25,060 nucleotides of DNA, taken from IMG/VR virus record IMGVR_UViG_3300021959_000361, positions 1 through 25,060 of that record; one strand, 5' to 3'. This DNA is from a virus. The notes beneath the pieces are model-generated. The model ran no database searches, had not been told where the DNA came from, and worked only from the letters and a program-made list of their open reading frames with translations. The translations under genes were made by a program, and so were the position numbers. Positions within the stretch are counted from its first letter, which is position 1. Every line of letters begins with the position of its first letter. Below are positions 17,187 through 24,594 of the stretch, piece by piece.

Positions 17187-17684
17187 ATGACATATAATAA
17201 CGAAGGAAGTGAGGCTGATTTGTCAGAAGAATCAATCCCAAATTTAAGAGAAGCTTTAAAAGCATCTCAAGAAAAGACAAAAGAACTAGAAAATCAATTT
17301 GCTGAAGTAAGTGCTCAATTAAAGCAATTCCAAGCAAAAGATGCTTTTAGGTCTAATGGCTTTGCAGAAACTCATGCTGATCTTTTTGTGAAAGCTAATC
17401 CTGATGCAGAAATAACTCCTGAAGCAATTCAAGAGTTTGTTACTGCTTATGATTTGAAACCACAACCAAAGACTCAGGCTAGTAATCAAGGTATGAAAGA
17501 ATTGTCTGGTGTAGCACAGAAACCGTCTGACAGTATAGGTCAAATGGGGACTGCTGAAACAGCACAAATGACAAAGACAGAATACAAAAAATTACTTGCT
17601 AGTGACCCTACGGCTGCTCATGAAGCTCTGGTACAAGGTCGTGTTCAACTAAGGGAAGATAACATTCTTGGCAACAGTCGATAA
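17187..17684 (+). CDS. Scaffolding protein
   Basis: Predicted internal scaffold that guides capsid assembly and then leaves. At 165 residues it is helical, very rich in Glu, Gln, Lys and Ala, with a coiled coil at about residues 18-50 and no cysteine. A Gln/Thr/Ser-rich flexible stretch follows, then a charged C-terminal helix (about 128-158) of the kind that contacts the capsid protein. It lies immediately before the major capsid gene, the standard place. The ATG at 17187 has AAGAGGAG upstream. No protease motif is seen. Sequence alone is weak for scaffolds, so the call depends on composition and position. Confidence 0.8.
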   Translation: MTYNNEGSEADLSEESIPNLREALKASQEKTKELENQFAEVSAQLKQFQAKDAFRSNGFAETHADLFVKANPDAEITPEAIQEFVTAYDLKPQPKTQASNQGMKELSGVAQKPSDSIGQMGTAETAQMTKTEYKKLLASDPTAAHEALVQGRVQLREDNILGNSR

Positions 17685-17718
17685 GTAATAGAAAATGATA
17701 TTAAAAGGAGAGTGAGCA

Positions 17719-18597
17719 ATGGCAGACTTTACAAGTAATCCAACGAATACCACGTCCTATAATGATACAGTTTATGCTGCAATCATTAACGACGATATTC
17801 TTGATGCTTTACAAGCAGCAGTTGTGACTCCACCACTTTTAAGTCAATTCGACCTTAGTGGACAGCCTTCCAAAGCTGTCGACATACCAATAGCTGACGC
17901 TGCTTCAGCAGCCGCTGTATCTGAAGGAAGTGAATTGAGCAACACTCAATTAACAACTTCTAAAGTTACATTGACTGCATCTGAAGTTGGTATCATGGCA
18001 ACTATCACAGACGTGTTAGATGTATCATCTATCGCCACATCAAGAGGAGCTCAAATGAGACAACTCGGAAATGCTATGGCACAAAAATTAGATGTTGACA
18101 TCTGTGCATTGTTCTCAGGTTTTTCCAACAGTGTTGGATCAACTGGAGCAGACTTAAGTCTTGCAAACGTCTTTGATGCAATCTACGGATTAGAGAGCAA
18201 CAATGCTCCAGGTCCATACGTTGCTGTGTTACACCCACGTCAAATAGCAGACCTTAGAACAGCTATTAACGCCGCTTCAGGTGCTGTATTCACTGGACAA
18301 GGAGTTAGAGCAGGCTCTAACGAACTTGGAACAGTTGAAGATGCAGGATATTTTGGAACATTTATGAACATTGATTTCTATCAATCCACAAATGTACCTA
18401 CTGCAAATACAGGAGCTGACAGAGCAGGTGCAGTATTCTCTAAAGATTACGCACTCGGTATGGTTAAAAAATGGTCCTCCAAAACAGAAATCATGCGTTG
18501 GGCTCCAATTCGTGGTTTTGTTGTCGTAGTTTCATCTATGTACGGTGTTGGAGAGATAATTGACGGTGCTGGACAAGCAGTTGTAACAGACGCTTAA
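17719..18597 (+). CDS. Major capsid protein (HK97 fold)
   Basis: Main shell protein, 292 residues, a usual size for HK97-fold capsid proteins. Supporting segments: an N-terminal arm, then ITDVLDVSSIATSRGAQMRQ (about 97-116) leading into the long spine-helix-like part, AVLHPRQIADLR (about 169-180), typical of A-domain sequences in these proteins, and a C-terminal strand with MRWAPIRGFVVVVSSMYG (about 257-274). AAAGGAGAGTG gives a strong ribosome binding site before ATG 17719. Codons ending in C (GAC, AAC, ATC, TCC) are clearly more frequent than in neighbouring genes, as expected for the most highly made virion protein. The gene follows the scaffold after 34 bases and precedes a stem-loop region. 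Confidence 0.93.
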   Translation: MADFTSNPTNTTSYNDTVYAAIINDDILDALQAAVVTPPLLSQFDLSGQPSKAVDIPIADAASAAAVSEGSELSNTQLTTSKVTLTASEVGIMATITDVLDVSSIATSRGAQMRQLGNAMAQKLDVDICALFSGFSNSVGSTGADLSLANVFDAIYGLESNNAPGPYVAVLHPRQIADLRTAINAASGAVFTGQGVRAGSNELGTVEDAGYFGTFMNIDFYQSTNVPTANTGADRAGAVFSKDYALGMVKKWSSKTEIMRWAPIRGFVVVVSSMYGVGEIIDGAGQAVVTDA

Positions 18598-18602
18598 TAG
18601 AA

Positions 18603-18655
18603 GCCTGGGTAGGCAGGGTAATTTTTTGTGGTGTGTTCCTACCAACACACACCAC
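18603..18655 (+). terminator. Weak terminator-like element plus stem-loop after the capsid gene
   Basis: A 4-bp stem (CCTG 18604-18607 with CAGG 18614-18617) is followed closely by six Ts (18622-18627). Directly after, GTGGTGTGTT (18628-18637) pairs with AACACACACCAC (18644-18655) around a 6-base loop, with a 2-base bulge. This larger hairpin has no T-run after it. The pair could reduce read-through from the capsid gene, stabilise capsid mRNA, or be an RNA-processing site. The next ribosome binding site, GAGGAG, begins right behind it. Confidence 0.45.
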
Positions 18656-18665
18656 GAGGAGAGTT

Positions 18666-19121
18666 ATGGCTACAAAAAAAGAAGTTGAACCTAAAGCTGA
18701 AGTAACAGCAGAAAAAAAAGATAAGCCTTATTTATTTCAAGGCGTAGAGCTTAAGTTTAATGAACAAGGTAAATACGACACTGGTCGTAAAGTACCTTTT
18801 AAAAACATGAAGACAATTAAAGCATTACAAGTTGATGCTGACGGTCAGTTGACTGGTAACGTCGTTCAACTACCTTGGGAACTCACTGTGAATAATGGCG
18901 TAGCAGGTGATGAAAGTGATCAAATCGGTTTAAAGAAATATGAAAGAAAAGGTTTTGTTTTATTAATTGATGAAGCAGGTGAACCAATTTATTCTACTCT
19001 ATGGGACGAATGGTCAAAGTATGATGCTGCTTACGATAAGAAAATTAGAAACAGATTCAGAGGAGAACCAGGTAAATTTGGTATGAACGCTACAACAAGT
19101 GCTTCATTTACAAATGTCTAA
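18666..19121 (+). CDS. Virion protein of unknown function (151 aa)
   Basis: The ATG at 18666 is preferred over an in-frame GTG at 18633. GAGGAGAG precedes the ATG closely, and the GTG extension would be read from within the capsid hairpin. The first 20 residues are Lys/Glu-rich and probably disordered. The remainder looks mainly beta, with segments such as LLIDEAGEPIYSTLWDEW (about 110-127). I do not recognise the family. Directly after the capsid protein in tailed phages one often finds head decoration, head-completion or connector proteins, and this is a reasonable guess. The stop overlaps the next ATG by 8 bases. Confidence 0.7.
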   Translation: MATKKEVEPKAEVTAEKKDKPYLFQGVELKFNEQGKYDTGRKVPFKNMKTIKALQVDADGQLTGNVVQLPWELTVNNGVAGDESDQIGLKKYERKGFVLLIDEAGEPIYSTLWDEWSKYDAAYDKKIRNRFRGEPGKFGMNATTSASFTNV

Positions 19122-19665
19122 GAAAAAAAAATCACAAGAACCTAAAGATGCTTCTAAATTAATGGAAGACTCTTTTGGTTTAGATAAACATATCAAACCA
19201 AAAGCAAGTGATCTAGGAGATGAAGATTTAGGTAACGGAACTTTTGCTAAAAAAGTAAGAATTGAAAGAAATGCTAAGGGTGACATAGTCAACTTAAAAG
19301 ACTTTGATTCACCCTTAACTGCTTTTGAAGAAAAAGTTGCACAAGATGTTTATAAGAAAATAGTCGAACAACCACCAGTTGTAAAGAAACCTAAAACAGA
19401 AAGAGGTATGGTTATTCACATGCTGGCTAAAAGATTGTTTGATGATTATGTCAGTAACATTAAAAATCAAAGCAGACCTAATCCACTAAGAGACGGAATA
19501 CCTGGTTGTGGTTGTGGGAAAAGTAATATTGGTTGTGTTAATATATGTCCAGATGACAAAATAAAAGGTAGAATATATGACGGGTCACCACAAACGGTCT
19601 ATGATTGGCTAGTAGCAATGGTGAAAAACAGAGCAAATATTTATGATAGTAGGAATAAACGATAA
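19114..19665 (+). CDS. Unknown protein with a four-cysteine cluster (183 aa)
   Basis: The ATG at 19114 overlaps the previous stop by 8 bases (ATGTCTAA), fitting coupled translation. An upstream in-frame GTG (19099) has no better ribosome site. The N-terminal 90 residues are very charged, with a basic start (MSKKKKS). Residues 97-180 include a helix and a compact cysteine cluster, C132, C134, C141 and C145, in the stretch GCGCGKSNIGCVNICP. Such spacing could bind zinc or an iron-sulphur cluster, or form disulphides. Cysteines are otherwise rare in the structural proteins of this window. The position, capsid side of the connector, suggests a virion or assembly protein, but the function is unknown. 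Confidence 0.7.
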   Translation: MSKKKKSQEPKDASKLMEDSFGLDKHIKPKASDLGDEDLGNGTFAKKVRIERNAKGDIVNLKDFDSPLTAFEEKVAQDVYKKIVEQPPVVKKPKTERGMVIHMLAKRLFDDYVSNIKNQSRPNPLRDGIPGCGCGKSNIGCVNICPDDKIKGRIYDGSPQTVYDWLVAMVKNRANIYDSRNKR

Positions 19666-20559
19666 ATGGCAACGCAAGCAGTAGTTAGACAGAGGGTTAA
19701 AGATTATCTTTACGGAAGTAATTATAATAATAGACCATATGAGGATTTACTCGATAACAGTGGGAACGTTGGTGCTGGGGACGGTACTATCACTGTGGCT
19801 AATATGGCTAACTGGGGAGTCGGAGATATACTTGAGTTCAATACAACTGGTGAGCAATGTCTTATTACTTCTAAACAAAGCCATTTACACATTAGTAGAG
19901 GATATAACGGCACTACTGCTGCAAGTGTTACAGACGCAACCTTAGTCACTAAAAACCCTAAATTTACAATTTCTAAAATAGATAATGGTATATCAGCTAT
20001 TGTTGATGAACTTTATCCAGAAGTCTATGTTTTTGCTACTGGTTCTGGAACTATCAGTAATACAAATTGGTATTATGCTTTATCTGATACTGGACTTAAA
20101 GAAGTATTGTCTGTGTATTATCCACGCACAGCTTCTATGGGAAACAATGAACCAGCAACTATTAATACTTGGAAGATGAACAATCATATGAACACTACAC
20201 CATTTTCTCAAGGTATAGGTTTAACAATGTGGGATTATGGTGAATTAAAAAATGGCGATACTTTTTATTACACATTCAAAAAAGAAATAGCAGACGTAAC
20301 AGATTTGTATGACAGACAAGTTGAGTTAGTTGTTTTAGGTGCAGTATTCAAACTTATGGGATCAACTGTTCCACCAAGTACTACAGATACTAAAGACACA
20401 AGACAAGTAACTCAACCTGGACAAGAGAGTTCTGATTCAAGGTGGTTCTTGAGTGAATATATGCGTTCTCGTAAAGAAGAAAACATGAGACTCAAAGAAG
20501 AAGAAAGGTTTACAGTCACAAGTCGACAAACTAGGCGACAAAGGACTTATCGTGATTGA
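19666..20559 (+). CDS. Putative head-tail connector / adaptor protein
   Basis: This 297-residue protein has an ATG immediately after the previous stop. The N-terminal third has a beta-rich domain with GDGTITVANMANWGVGDIL (about 37-55), reminiscent of small beta domains in tail and connector proteins. The middle contains tryptophans and short strands, and the C-terminal 80 residues are helical and highly charged, ending in many Arg (SRQTRRQRTYRD). Order after the capsid gene and before the large beta-rich tail protein parallels T7 gp11 (adaptor) before gp12 (nozzle). This parallel is positional, as I cannot show sequence relationship. It could also be another virion structural protein. It overlaps the following GTG start by 8 bases. 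Confidence 0.55.
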   Translation: MATQAVVRQRVKDYLYGSNYNNRPYEDLLDNSGNVGAGDGTITVANMANWGVGDILEFNTTGEQCLITSKQSHLHISRGYNGTTAASVTDATLVTKNPKFTISKIDNGISAIVDELYPEVYVFATGSGTISNTNWYYALSDTGLKEVLSVYYPRTASMGNNEPATINTWKMNNHMNTTPFSQGIGLTMWDYGELKNGDTFYYTFKKEIADVTDLYDRQVELVVLGAVFKLMGSTVPPSTTDTKDTRQVTQPGQESSDSRWFLSEYMRSRKEENMRLKEEERFTVTSRQTRRQRTYRD

Positions 20560-22435
20560 CGGTTATTTCCATGTACAAATTGGAGATTACAAGTACAGAC
20601 TAGCTAATAATGCTACAGACGCACATTACACTGCTAAGCTAGTTGCACTTAATGCTAGTAACGCACAAGTTACACAATCCTCTGACCAACAGCTAGATTT
20701 AAATCCTGATTCATTAATTTGGGAAAGTACTGATTGGTCTGGTGGTGAAGGTTTAAAAAAATGGAGTCAGCAAAAAGGAACTATGTATGACCTTAGTTAT
20801 AAGATAGATGCTTTACATACTCCAGGAAGTATTAGATTAGCTAAAGATGTTGAAGCTAGTGGTATTACTCAAAAAGGAACATTAGTTAAAGCTAATGACA
20901 AACTAGTATTTTTTTCTCATGAGGACGATACCTATTCTGTGTATTCAGGAAACTTAGCTAATACTACTTGGACATCAAACGATACAACTGCTTTATTAGA
21001 TACAGACTATTTTGCAGTTAGAGGTGACGGTGACGGAAAGTATGCTTATGTACCTCAAGGAAATGCAAATGACATTTATAGATTTGCTATTGATGATGAC
21101 TACACTGTAGCTGCTACAGAGACATTATGGCAAGATGAAGACCAATCAGCAGTATTTGATAGACCATTAGTAAAAGTAGGGAACAAATTAATTACTGTTC
21201 ATTTAGAAACAGATACCTTAACAGTAATTGAATACAATGTTGCATCTGGTGCTTTAGCTGGTAAAACTACAATTTTTCAAACCAATGTATCTACATTAGA
21301 TTCATTTAGCAATCAAGGAATAATTACTAAAGGTGATGACGAAGCATTTGTTTGTGTAAGAACTAAACAAGGTGAAAGTGTTTTATTTAGAATAAGACCT
21401 ACTTCTGCATTAGGTACAGGTTATGGTGTTGAAGTTGGAAGACTTTCTGGTTTTAGTGTTGACTGTATTTGGTATGCTGCTGGTGTTTTATTTATGGGTG
21501 GAACTTCTACTACAACTGGTGTAGGTGAAAGAGTAATTTATTATGCTAAAGGTACAGAATTAGGTTCATTTGGTTTATTAAGACAAGATGAAGATTTTAC
21601 AGACGGTAAATTAGTTTTATCTACAGATGCTACTCGTATGGATAGAACTTTCTTTTTAGCACCTACTGGTTCTGCTGCTGATACCTGGACATTGTTTACT
21701 ATAGACTTGTTAACAGGAGCTGTGTTTGGTGGTCCAGAGTTTACTTCTGTAGATGAACCAAACAGCGTTGTAGACTTTTTAGGCAGAGTATTTATAACAC
21801 AAGATAGAACTGCTAGCTCAAGTGGTTCTTATAGAGTTGCAGACACTTATGCTTCTACTGGAGAATTAATTACTGCTGTACATGATTTTCAAGTAGCTGA
21901 TGAGAAAACATTATTATCTATTAGATTATCTACTGAACCATTACCAGCTAATACTTCTGTAGAAGTATTGTATCAAAAAGATCAAAATGGTACATGGACT
22001 TCTGCTGGTACTGCTTACTCTACAACTGGTGGTACTAATCAAACTTATGAAATATCTACTAATGCTTCTTCTATAAAATTTAATAACCTTCAGTTAAAAA
22101 TTAAATTAAATACTACAGATAGTTCTGTAACTCCTGTTGTTAGAGCAGTATCTGTAAGAGCTACTCCTTCTGAATATGTTAAAGAGTGGGATTTAGTTTT
22201 AGATGTAACTGATGAAGATGCTAACGCACAAGGTCAATCTTATAGTGGTGCTACTTTAATTGACAACATACAGTCTGAAGCTGATTCAGAAAATGTTATT
22301 CAGTTTCTTAATGGTTATGAAAGTAGTGATGCTGGTTCTTTTGACACCTATCAAGCAATTATTAAACAATATGGTATTCAATTAACTTCTCCAGGAGAAG
22401 GAACAATTATAGTAAGATTAAGACAGGTACATTAA
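20552..22435 (+). CDS. Large beta-rich tail protein, probably tail nozzle/tubular type
   Basis: This 627-residue protein starts with GTG at 20552. AAGGA (20541-20545) lies six bases before it, and no ATG occurs nearby in frame. The sequence is almost wholly beta-like. From about residue 90 to 440 it has repeating blade-like units such as LVKANDKLVFFSHEDDTYSV and KVGNKLITVHLETDTLTVIE, suggesting a beta-propeller. A C-terminal beta-sandwich part (about 450-560) is followed by a tail ending in IIVRLRQVH. T7-type nozzle proteins (gp12) combine a propeller with beta domains and have a similar size. Place after the connector supports a tail-tip or tubular role. A tail fibre or host-binding propeller is the main alternative. 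Confidence 0.6.
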   Translation: MIDGYFHVQIGDYKYRLANNATDAHYTAKLVALNASNAQVTQSSDQQLDLNPDSLIWESTDWSGGEGLKKWSQQKGTMYDLSYKIDALHTPGSIRLAKDVEASGITQKGTLVKANDKLVFFSHEDDTYSVYSGNLANTTWTSNDTTALLDTDYFAVRGDGDGKYAYVPQGNANDIYRFAIDDDYTVAATETLWQDEDQSAVFDRPLVKVGNKLITVHLETDTLTVIEYNVASGALAGKTTIFQTNVSTLDSFSNQGIITKGDDEAFVCVRTKQGESVLFRIRPTSALGTGYGVEVGRLSGFSVDCIWYAAGVLFMGGTSTTTGVGERVIYYAKGTELGSFGLLRQDEDFTDGKLVLSTDATRMDRTFFLAPTGSAADTWTLFTIDLLTGAVFGGPEFTSVDEPNSVVDFLGRVFITQDRTASSSGSYRVADTYASTGELITAVHDFQVADEKTLLSIRLSTEPLPANTSVEVLYQKDQNGTWTSAGTAYSTTGGTNQTYEISTNASSIKFNNLQLKIKLNTTDSSVTPVVRAVSVRATPSEYVKEWDLVLDVTDEDANAQGQSYSGATLIDNIQSEADSENVIQFLNGYESSDAGSFDTYQAIIKQYGIQLTSPGEGTIIVRLRQVH

Positions 22436-22437
22436 TT

Positions 22438-22569
22438 ATGGTATGGTATACAAAGACTGGTAGAAGATATAAAGGACCTACTCACAAGATGAATGGTGAG
22501 ACACATAGTGGTGCTAAACATTCTGCTAGATCACAAAAATTATATAAAACAAGAAGGACAAGTAGATAA
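22438..22569 (+). CDS. Very small basic protein (43 aa)
   Basis: The ATG lies 2 bases after the preceding stop. The 43 residues contain 12 Lys/Arg and 3 His against one acidic residue. The phrase YKGPTHKMNG recalls other tiny phage proteins with a K-Y-x-G-x-T-H-K-M pattern, as far as I recall. Strong positive charge suggests DNA or RNA binding, or a role inside the head. No enzyme motif is present. The tight overlaps with both neighbours (ATG of the next gene shares its stop) and the matching character of the next two genes make it likely to be real despite its size. Confidence 0.65.
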   Translation: MVWYTKTGRRYKGPTHKMNGETHSGAKHSARSQKLYKTRRTSR

Positions 22570-22706
22570 TGGCAGGTAGACGAGTATCTTGGGAATGGGG
22601 TGGCAAAACTCATTACGGAACTCTTATTCCTAGTAGAGAAACTAAGACAGCAAGATTTGCTAGAACAGCAAATGGTAAGATTAAAAGATTACCTAAAAGG
22701 AAATAA
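22569..22706 (+). CDS. Very small basic protein (45 aa)
   Basis: Begins in TAATG overlap with the previous gene. The 45 residues include 13 Lys/Arg and only 2 Glu, with a Trp/Gly-rich segment (VSWEWGGKTHYG, 6-17) and a basic C-terminus (KIKRLPKRK). No recognised family. It is the second of three adjacent short basic proteins and probably shares their expression and perhaps their role. Unlikely to be a degraded remnant, since all three frames are intact and tightly joined. Confidence 0.65.
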   Translation: MAGRRVSWEWGGKTHYGTLIPSRETKTARFARTANGKIKRLPKRK

Positions 22707-22708
22707 CT

Positions 22709-22999
22709 ATGTCACACGCAGCTAGAAAAAAATCTTTAATTAAAAAACATAATCTTAGTGGTGTGAATAAACCAAAAAGAACTCCTAGTCACCCTAAGAA
22801 ATCTCATATGGTTTTAGCAGAAGAAGGACACAATTTAAAGTTAATTAGATTTGGACAACAAGGTGTATCTGGTGCAGGTAAAAATCCTAAGTCAGATAAA
22901 GAGAAAGCTAGAAGAAAAAGTTTTAAAGCTAGACATGCAAAAAATATTAGAAAAGGAAAGATGTCAGCAGCTTATTGGGCAGATAAGGTTAAGTGGTAA
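22709..22999 (+). CDS. Small basic phage protein of a recurrent type (96 aa)
   Basis: Starts 2 bases after the previous stop. It is very rich in Lys and Arg. Segments KRTPSHPKKSHMVLAEEG (about 23-40), IRFGQQGVSG (46-55), KARRKSFKARH (66-76) and KGKMSAAYWADKVKW (82-96) match, from memory, a small protein found in many otherwise different marine phages, where its function is unknown. I cannot give a family number with certainty. Strong charge suggests nucleic-acid binding or packing with DNA in the head. The stop overlaps the next ATG. Confidence 0.75.
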   Translation: MSHAARKKSLIKKHNLSGVNKPKRTPSHPKKSHMVLAEEGHNLKLIRFGQQGVSGAGKNPKSDKEKARRKSFKARHAKNIRKGKMSAAYWADKVKW

Positions 23000-23199
23000 T
23001 GGCTTATCAACAAATATCTGATTTCTTTGATCTAAGACCAGCTAAAGATGTAACCTTTGACGTTACTAGAAGTTTAAGTTTTTTTAAAGAATCTGGTGCA
23101 GCAAATCCAATACCTTTGATAGCTTTAGATAATCAGACTATACTTCCATTTATAATTGAAAATGGAGATTCAAGTAATATTAAAACAAGGGCAGGATAA
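22999..23199 (+). CDS. Small hypothetical protein (66 aa)
   Basis: The ATG at 22999 overlaps the previous stop (TAATG) and is preferred to the in-frame GTG 6 bases before it. The 66 residues look beta-rich, with FFDLRPAKDVTFDVTRSLSF near the start and a hydrophobic core segment (PIPLIALDNQTILPFII). No motif is recognised. Placed at the head of the tail/adhesin block, it may be a small tail component. Confidence 0.6.
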   Translation: MAYQQISDFFDLRPAKDVTFDVTRSLSFFKESGAANPIPLIALDNQTILPFIIENGDSSNIKTRAG

Positions 23200-23201
23200 T
23201 T

Positions 23202-23630
23202 ATGGCAGATAAAGTACCAGTAAAAGCAACGTTTGATGCAAATGGTGATGCAGACGGTTTAGCAGAATTTCAGGCATCTGAAACTGTGGGTTATAGCCAC
23301 GGTGGAACAGGTCTTTCTTCATTAGGAACTGCTGGACAAGTAATTAAAGTTAATGCTGGTGCAGACGGACTAGAGTGGGGAACCATTGCTGGTGACATTG
23401 AAGAAATAGTTACATCAGCTACTTCTGGTTTATCTGGTGGTGCAGCTTCTGGAACTGTGACAATTATAATTGAACCTTCAAATGCTACCACTGCTACAGT
23501 TAACGGATCAGATATAGTTTTGATTGGTGACGCAGATGATAGTAACAATTTAAAAAGAACTACAGCACAAGATATTGCTAATTTAGCACCTGCTGGAGCT
23601 ACAGTTGGACTAATATTGGCATTAGGATAA
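23202..23630 (+). CDS. Tail fibre/adhesin-like protein (142 aa)
   Basis: Residues 34-60 carry GGTGLSSLGTAGQVIKVN and then LEWG. This pattern is very common in phage tail fibres and tail spikes, where it forms short beta repeats. The rest is beta-rich, Gly/Ala/Thr-rich and low in charge, also as in fibres. It is much shorter than a full fibre, so it may be a tail-tip accessory or a fibre segment that assembles with the neighbours. The ATG follows the previous stop after 2 bases, with AGG upstream. Confidence 0.65.
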   Translation: MADKVPVKATFDANGDADGLAEFQASETVGYSHGGTGLSSLGTAGQVIKVNAGADGLEWGTIAGDIEEIVTSATSGLSGGAASGTVTIIIEPSNATTATVNGSDIVLIGDADDSNNLKRTTAQDIANLAPAGATVGLILALG

Positions 23631-23639
23631 AGGAAATAA

Positions 23640-23969
23640 ATGGCTGAAACATATAAAAACGCATACTTAGATGTAACTTCATCTGCACAAACCATATACA
23701 CTAATTCAAGTGGTGGAACAGGTATTGTTGTAACTTTAAGAATTACAAATGTGGACGGAGCTACTGACGATACAATTACTGCTGATGTTATTGACGGAAC
23801 TTCTGGTAATGCAAGAATTGCATATACAATTTCTGTTCCAGCAGATAGCACGATTGAGTTAGCAGGAACTTCTAAAATATTTTTAGAAAATGGCGATAAG
23901 ATTGATTTGACTGGTGGTAATGCGTCAGGCGATTTGGAAGCATTTGCAAGTATTTTAGAAATAACCTAA
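23640..23969 (+). CDS. Small beta-rich virion protein (109 aa)
   Basis: AAAGGAAA precedes the ATG. The 109 residues appear to make a single beta-sandwich: alternating hydrophobic strands (GIVVTLRITNV, SIFLENGDKID-like turns), no cysteine, few charges, and an ending in FASILEIT. Small proteins beginning with Y-K-N-A-Y-x-D-V-T-S recur in marine phage structural regions, as far as I recall, without a fixed role. Decoration, tail-tip or host-contact functions are possible. Confidence 0.6.
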   Translation: MAETYKNAYLDVTSSAQTIYTNSSGGTGIVVTLRITNVDGATDDTITADVIDGTSGNARIAYTISVPADSTIELAGTSKIFLENGDKIDLTGGNASGDLEAFASILEIT

Positions 23970-23979
23970 AGGAGTTCAA

Positions 23980-24594
23980 ATGCCTTATGGTTATCTAGGA
24001 CAAAATCAACCTAATCAAACTGTATCTAATAGTGGTGTCTTTTCTATTACTGATGTAGCTGAACTTCAATCACAAGGAAAACTTGGTGGAAGTTTAGAAC
24101 TTATTGAGGAACAAACTGCAAGTACAAGTGCAACTTTAGATTTTACAAATTTAGGAAATTATGATGTTCATTTTATGACTTTCAATAATTTTCAAGCTGA
24201 TACAACAACTAGTGCAGGTGTTTATGGTAGATTATCAAACAATGGTGGTAGTTCATATATTTCAACATCAAATTATCAAAGGGCATTTTTTAGAATTAGC
24301 ACAGCTGGTGCAACAGGGGAAATAAGAAGTACAACTGAAACAGAATTTGATAGTTTCTTTTCTATTGATAGTGATTATCCAAGTAGTCAAGGATATGCTT
24401 ACTTTTACAATTTATTGAACAGTTCAAAATATTCTTTTGTTACTTTTCAAAGCTGGAATAGTGTTACACCTTGGACTTATTTTGGTGGTTTTGTTTTACC
24501 AGTTGCTGAAACACATAATGCATTAAGAATTTTTCCAAGTGTAAATAATTTTTTAACAGGAACTGCAAAACTCTATGGAGTAAAACAGATATGA
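23980..24594 (+). CDS. Putative tail/host-recognition protein (204 aa), first of two paralogues
   Basis: AAAGGAG lies six bases before the ATG. After a flexible N-terminus (1-36) the protein has SLELIEEQTAS (38-48), a strand pair and NYDVHFMTFNN (60-70), followed by many Ser/Thr/Asn/Tyr-rich strands to a hydrophobic end (GTAKLYGVKQI). This L-x-L-I-x-x-x-T-A-S start with a following Y-D-V strand is typical of beta-sandwich tail proteins in many environmental phages. The next gene begins with a diverged version of the same pattern. The high Ser/Asn/Tyr content suits surface binding. The stop overlaps the next start (ATGA). Confidence 0.6.
   Translation: MPYGYLGQNQPNQTVSNSGVFSITDVAELQSQGKLGGSLELIEEQTASTSATLDFTNLGNYDVHFMTFNNFQADTTTSAGVYGRLSNNGGSSYISTSNYQRAFFRISTAGATGEIRSTTETEFDSFFSIDSDYPSSQGYAYFYNLLNSSKYSFVTFQSWNSVTPWTYFGGFVLPVAETHNALRIFPSVNNFLTGTAKLYGVKQI

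Noticed and set aside
23291-23851. Long reverse-strand open frame (186 codons)
   Set aside because: It lies antisense to two well-supported + strand genes that share a reading frame, bridges the gap between them, has a composition dictated by the complement of Gly/Ala/Thr codons, and every other gene in the window is on the + strand.
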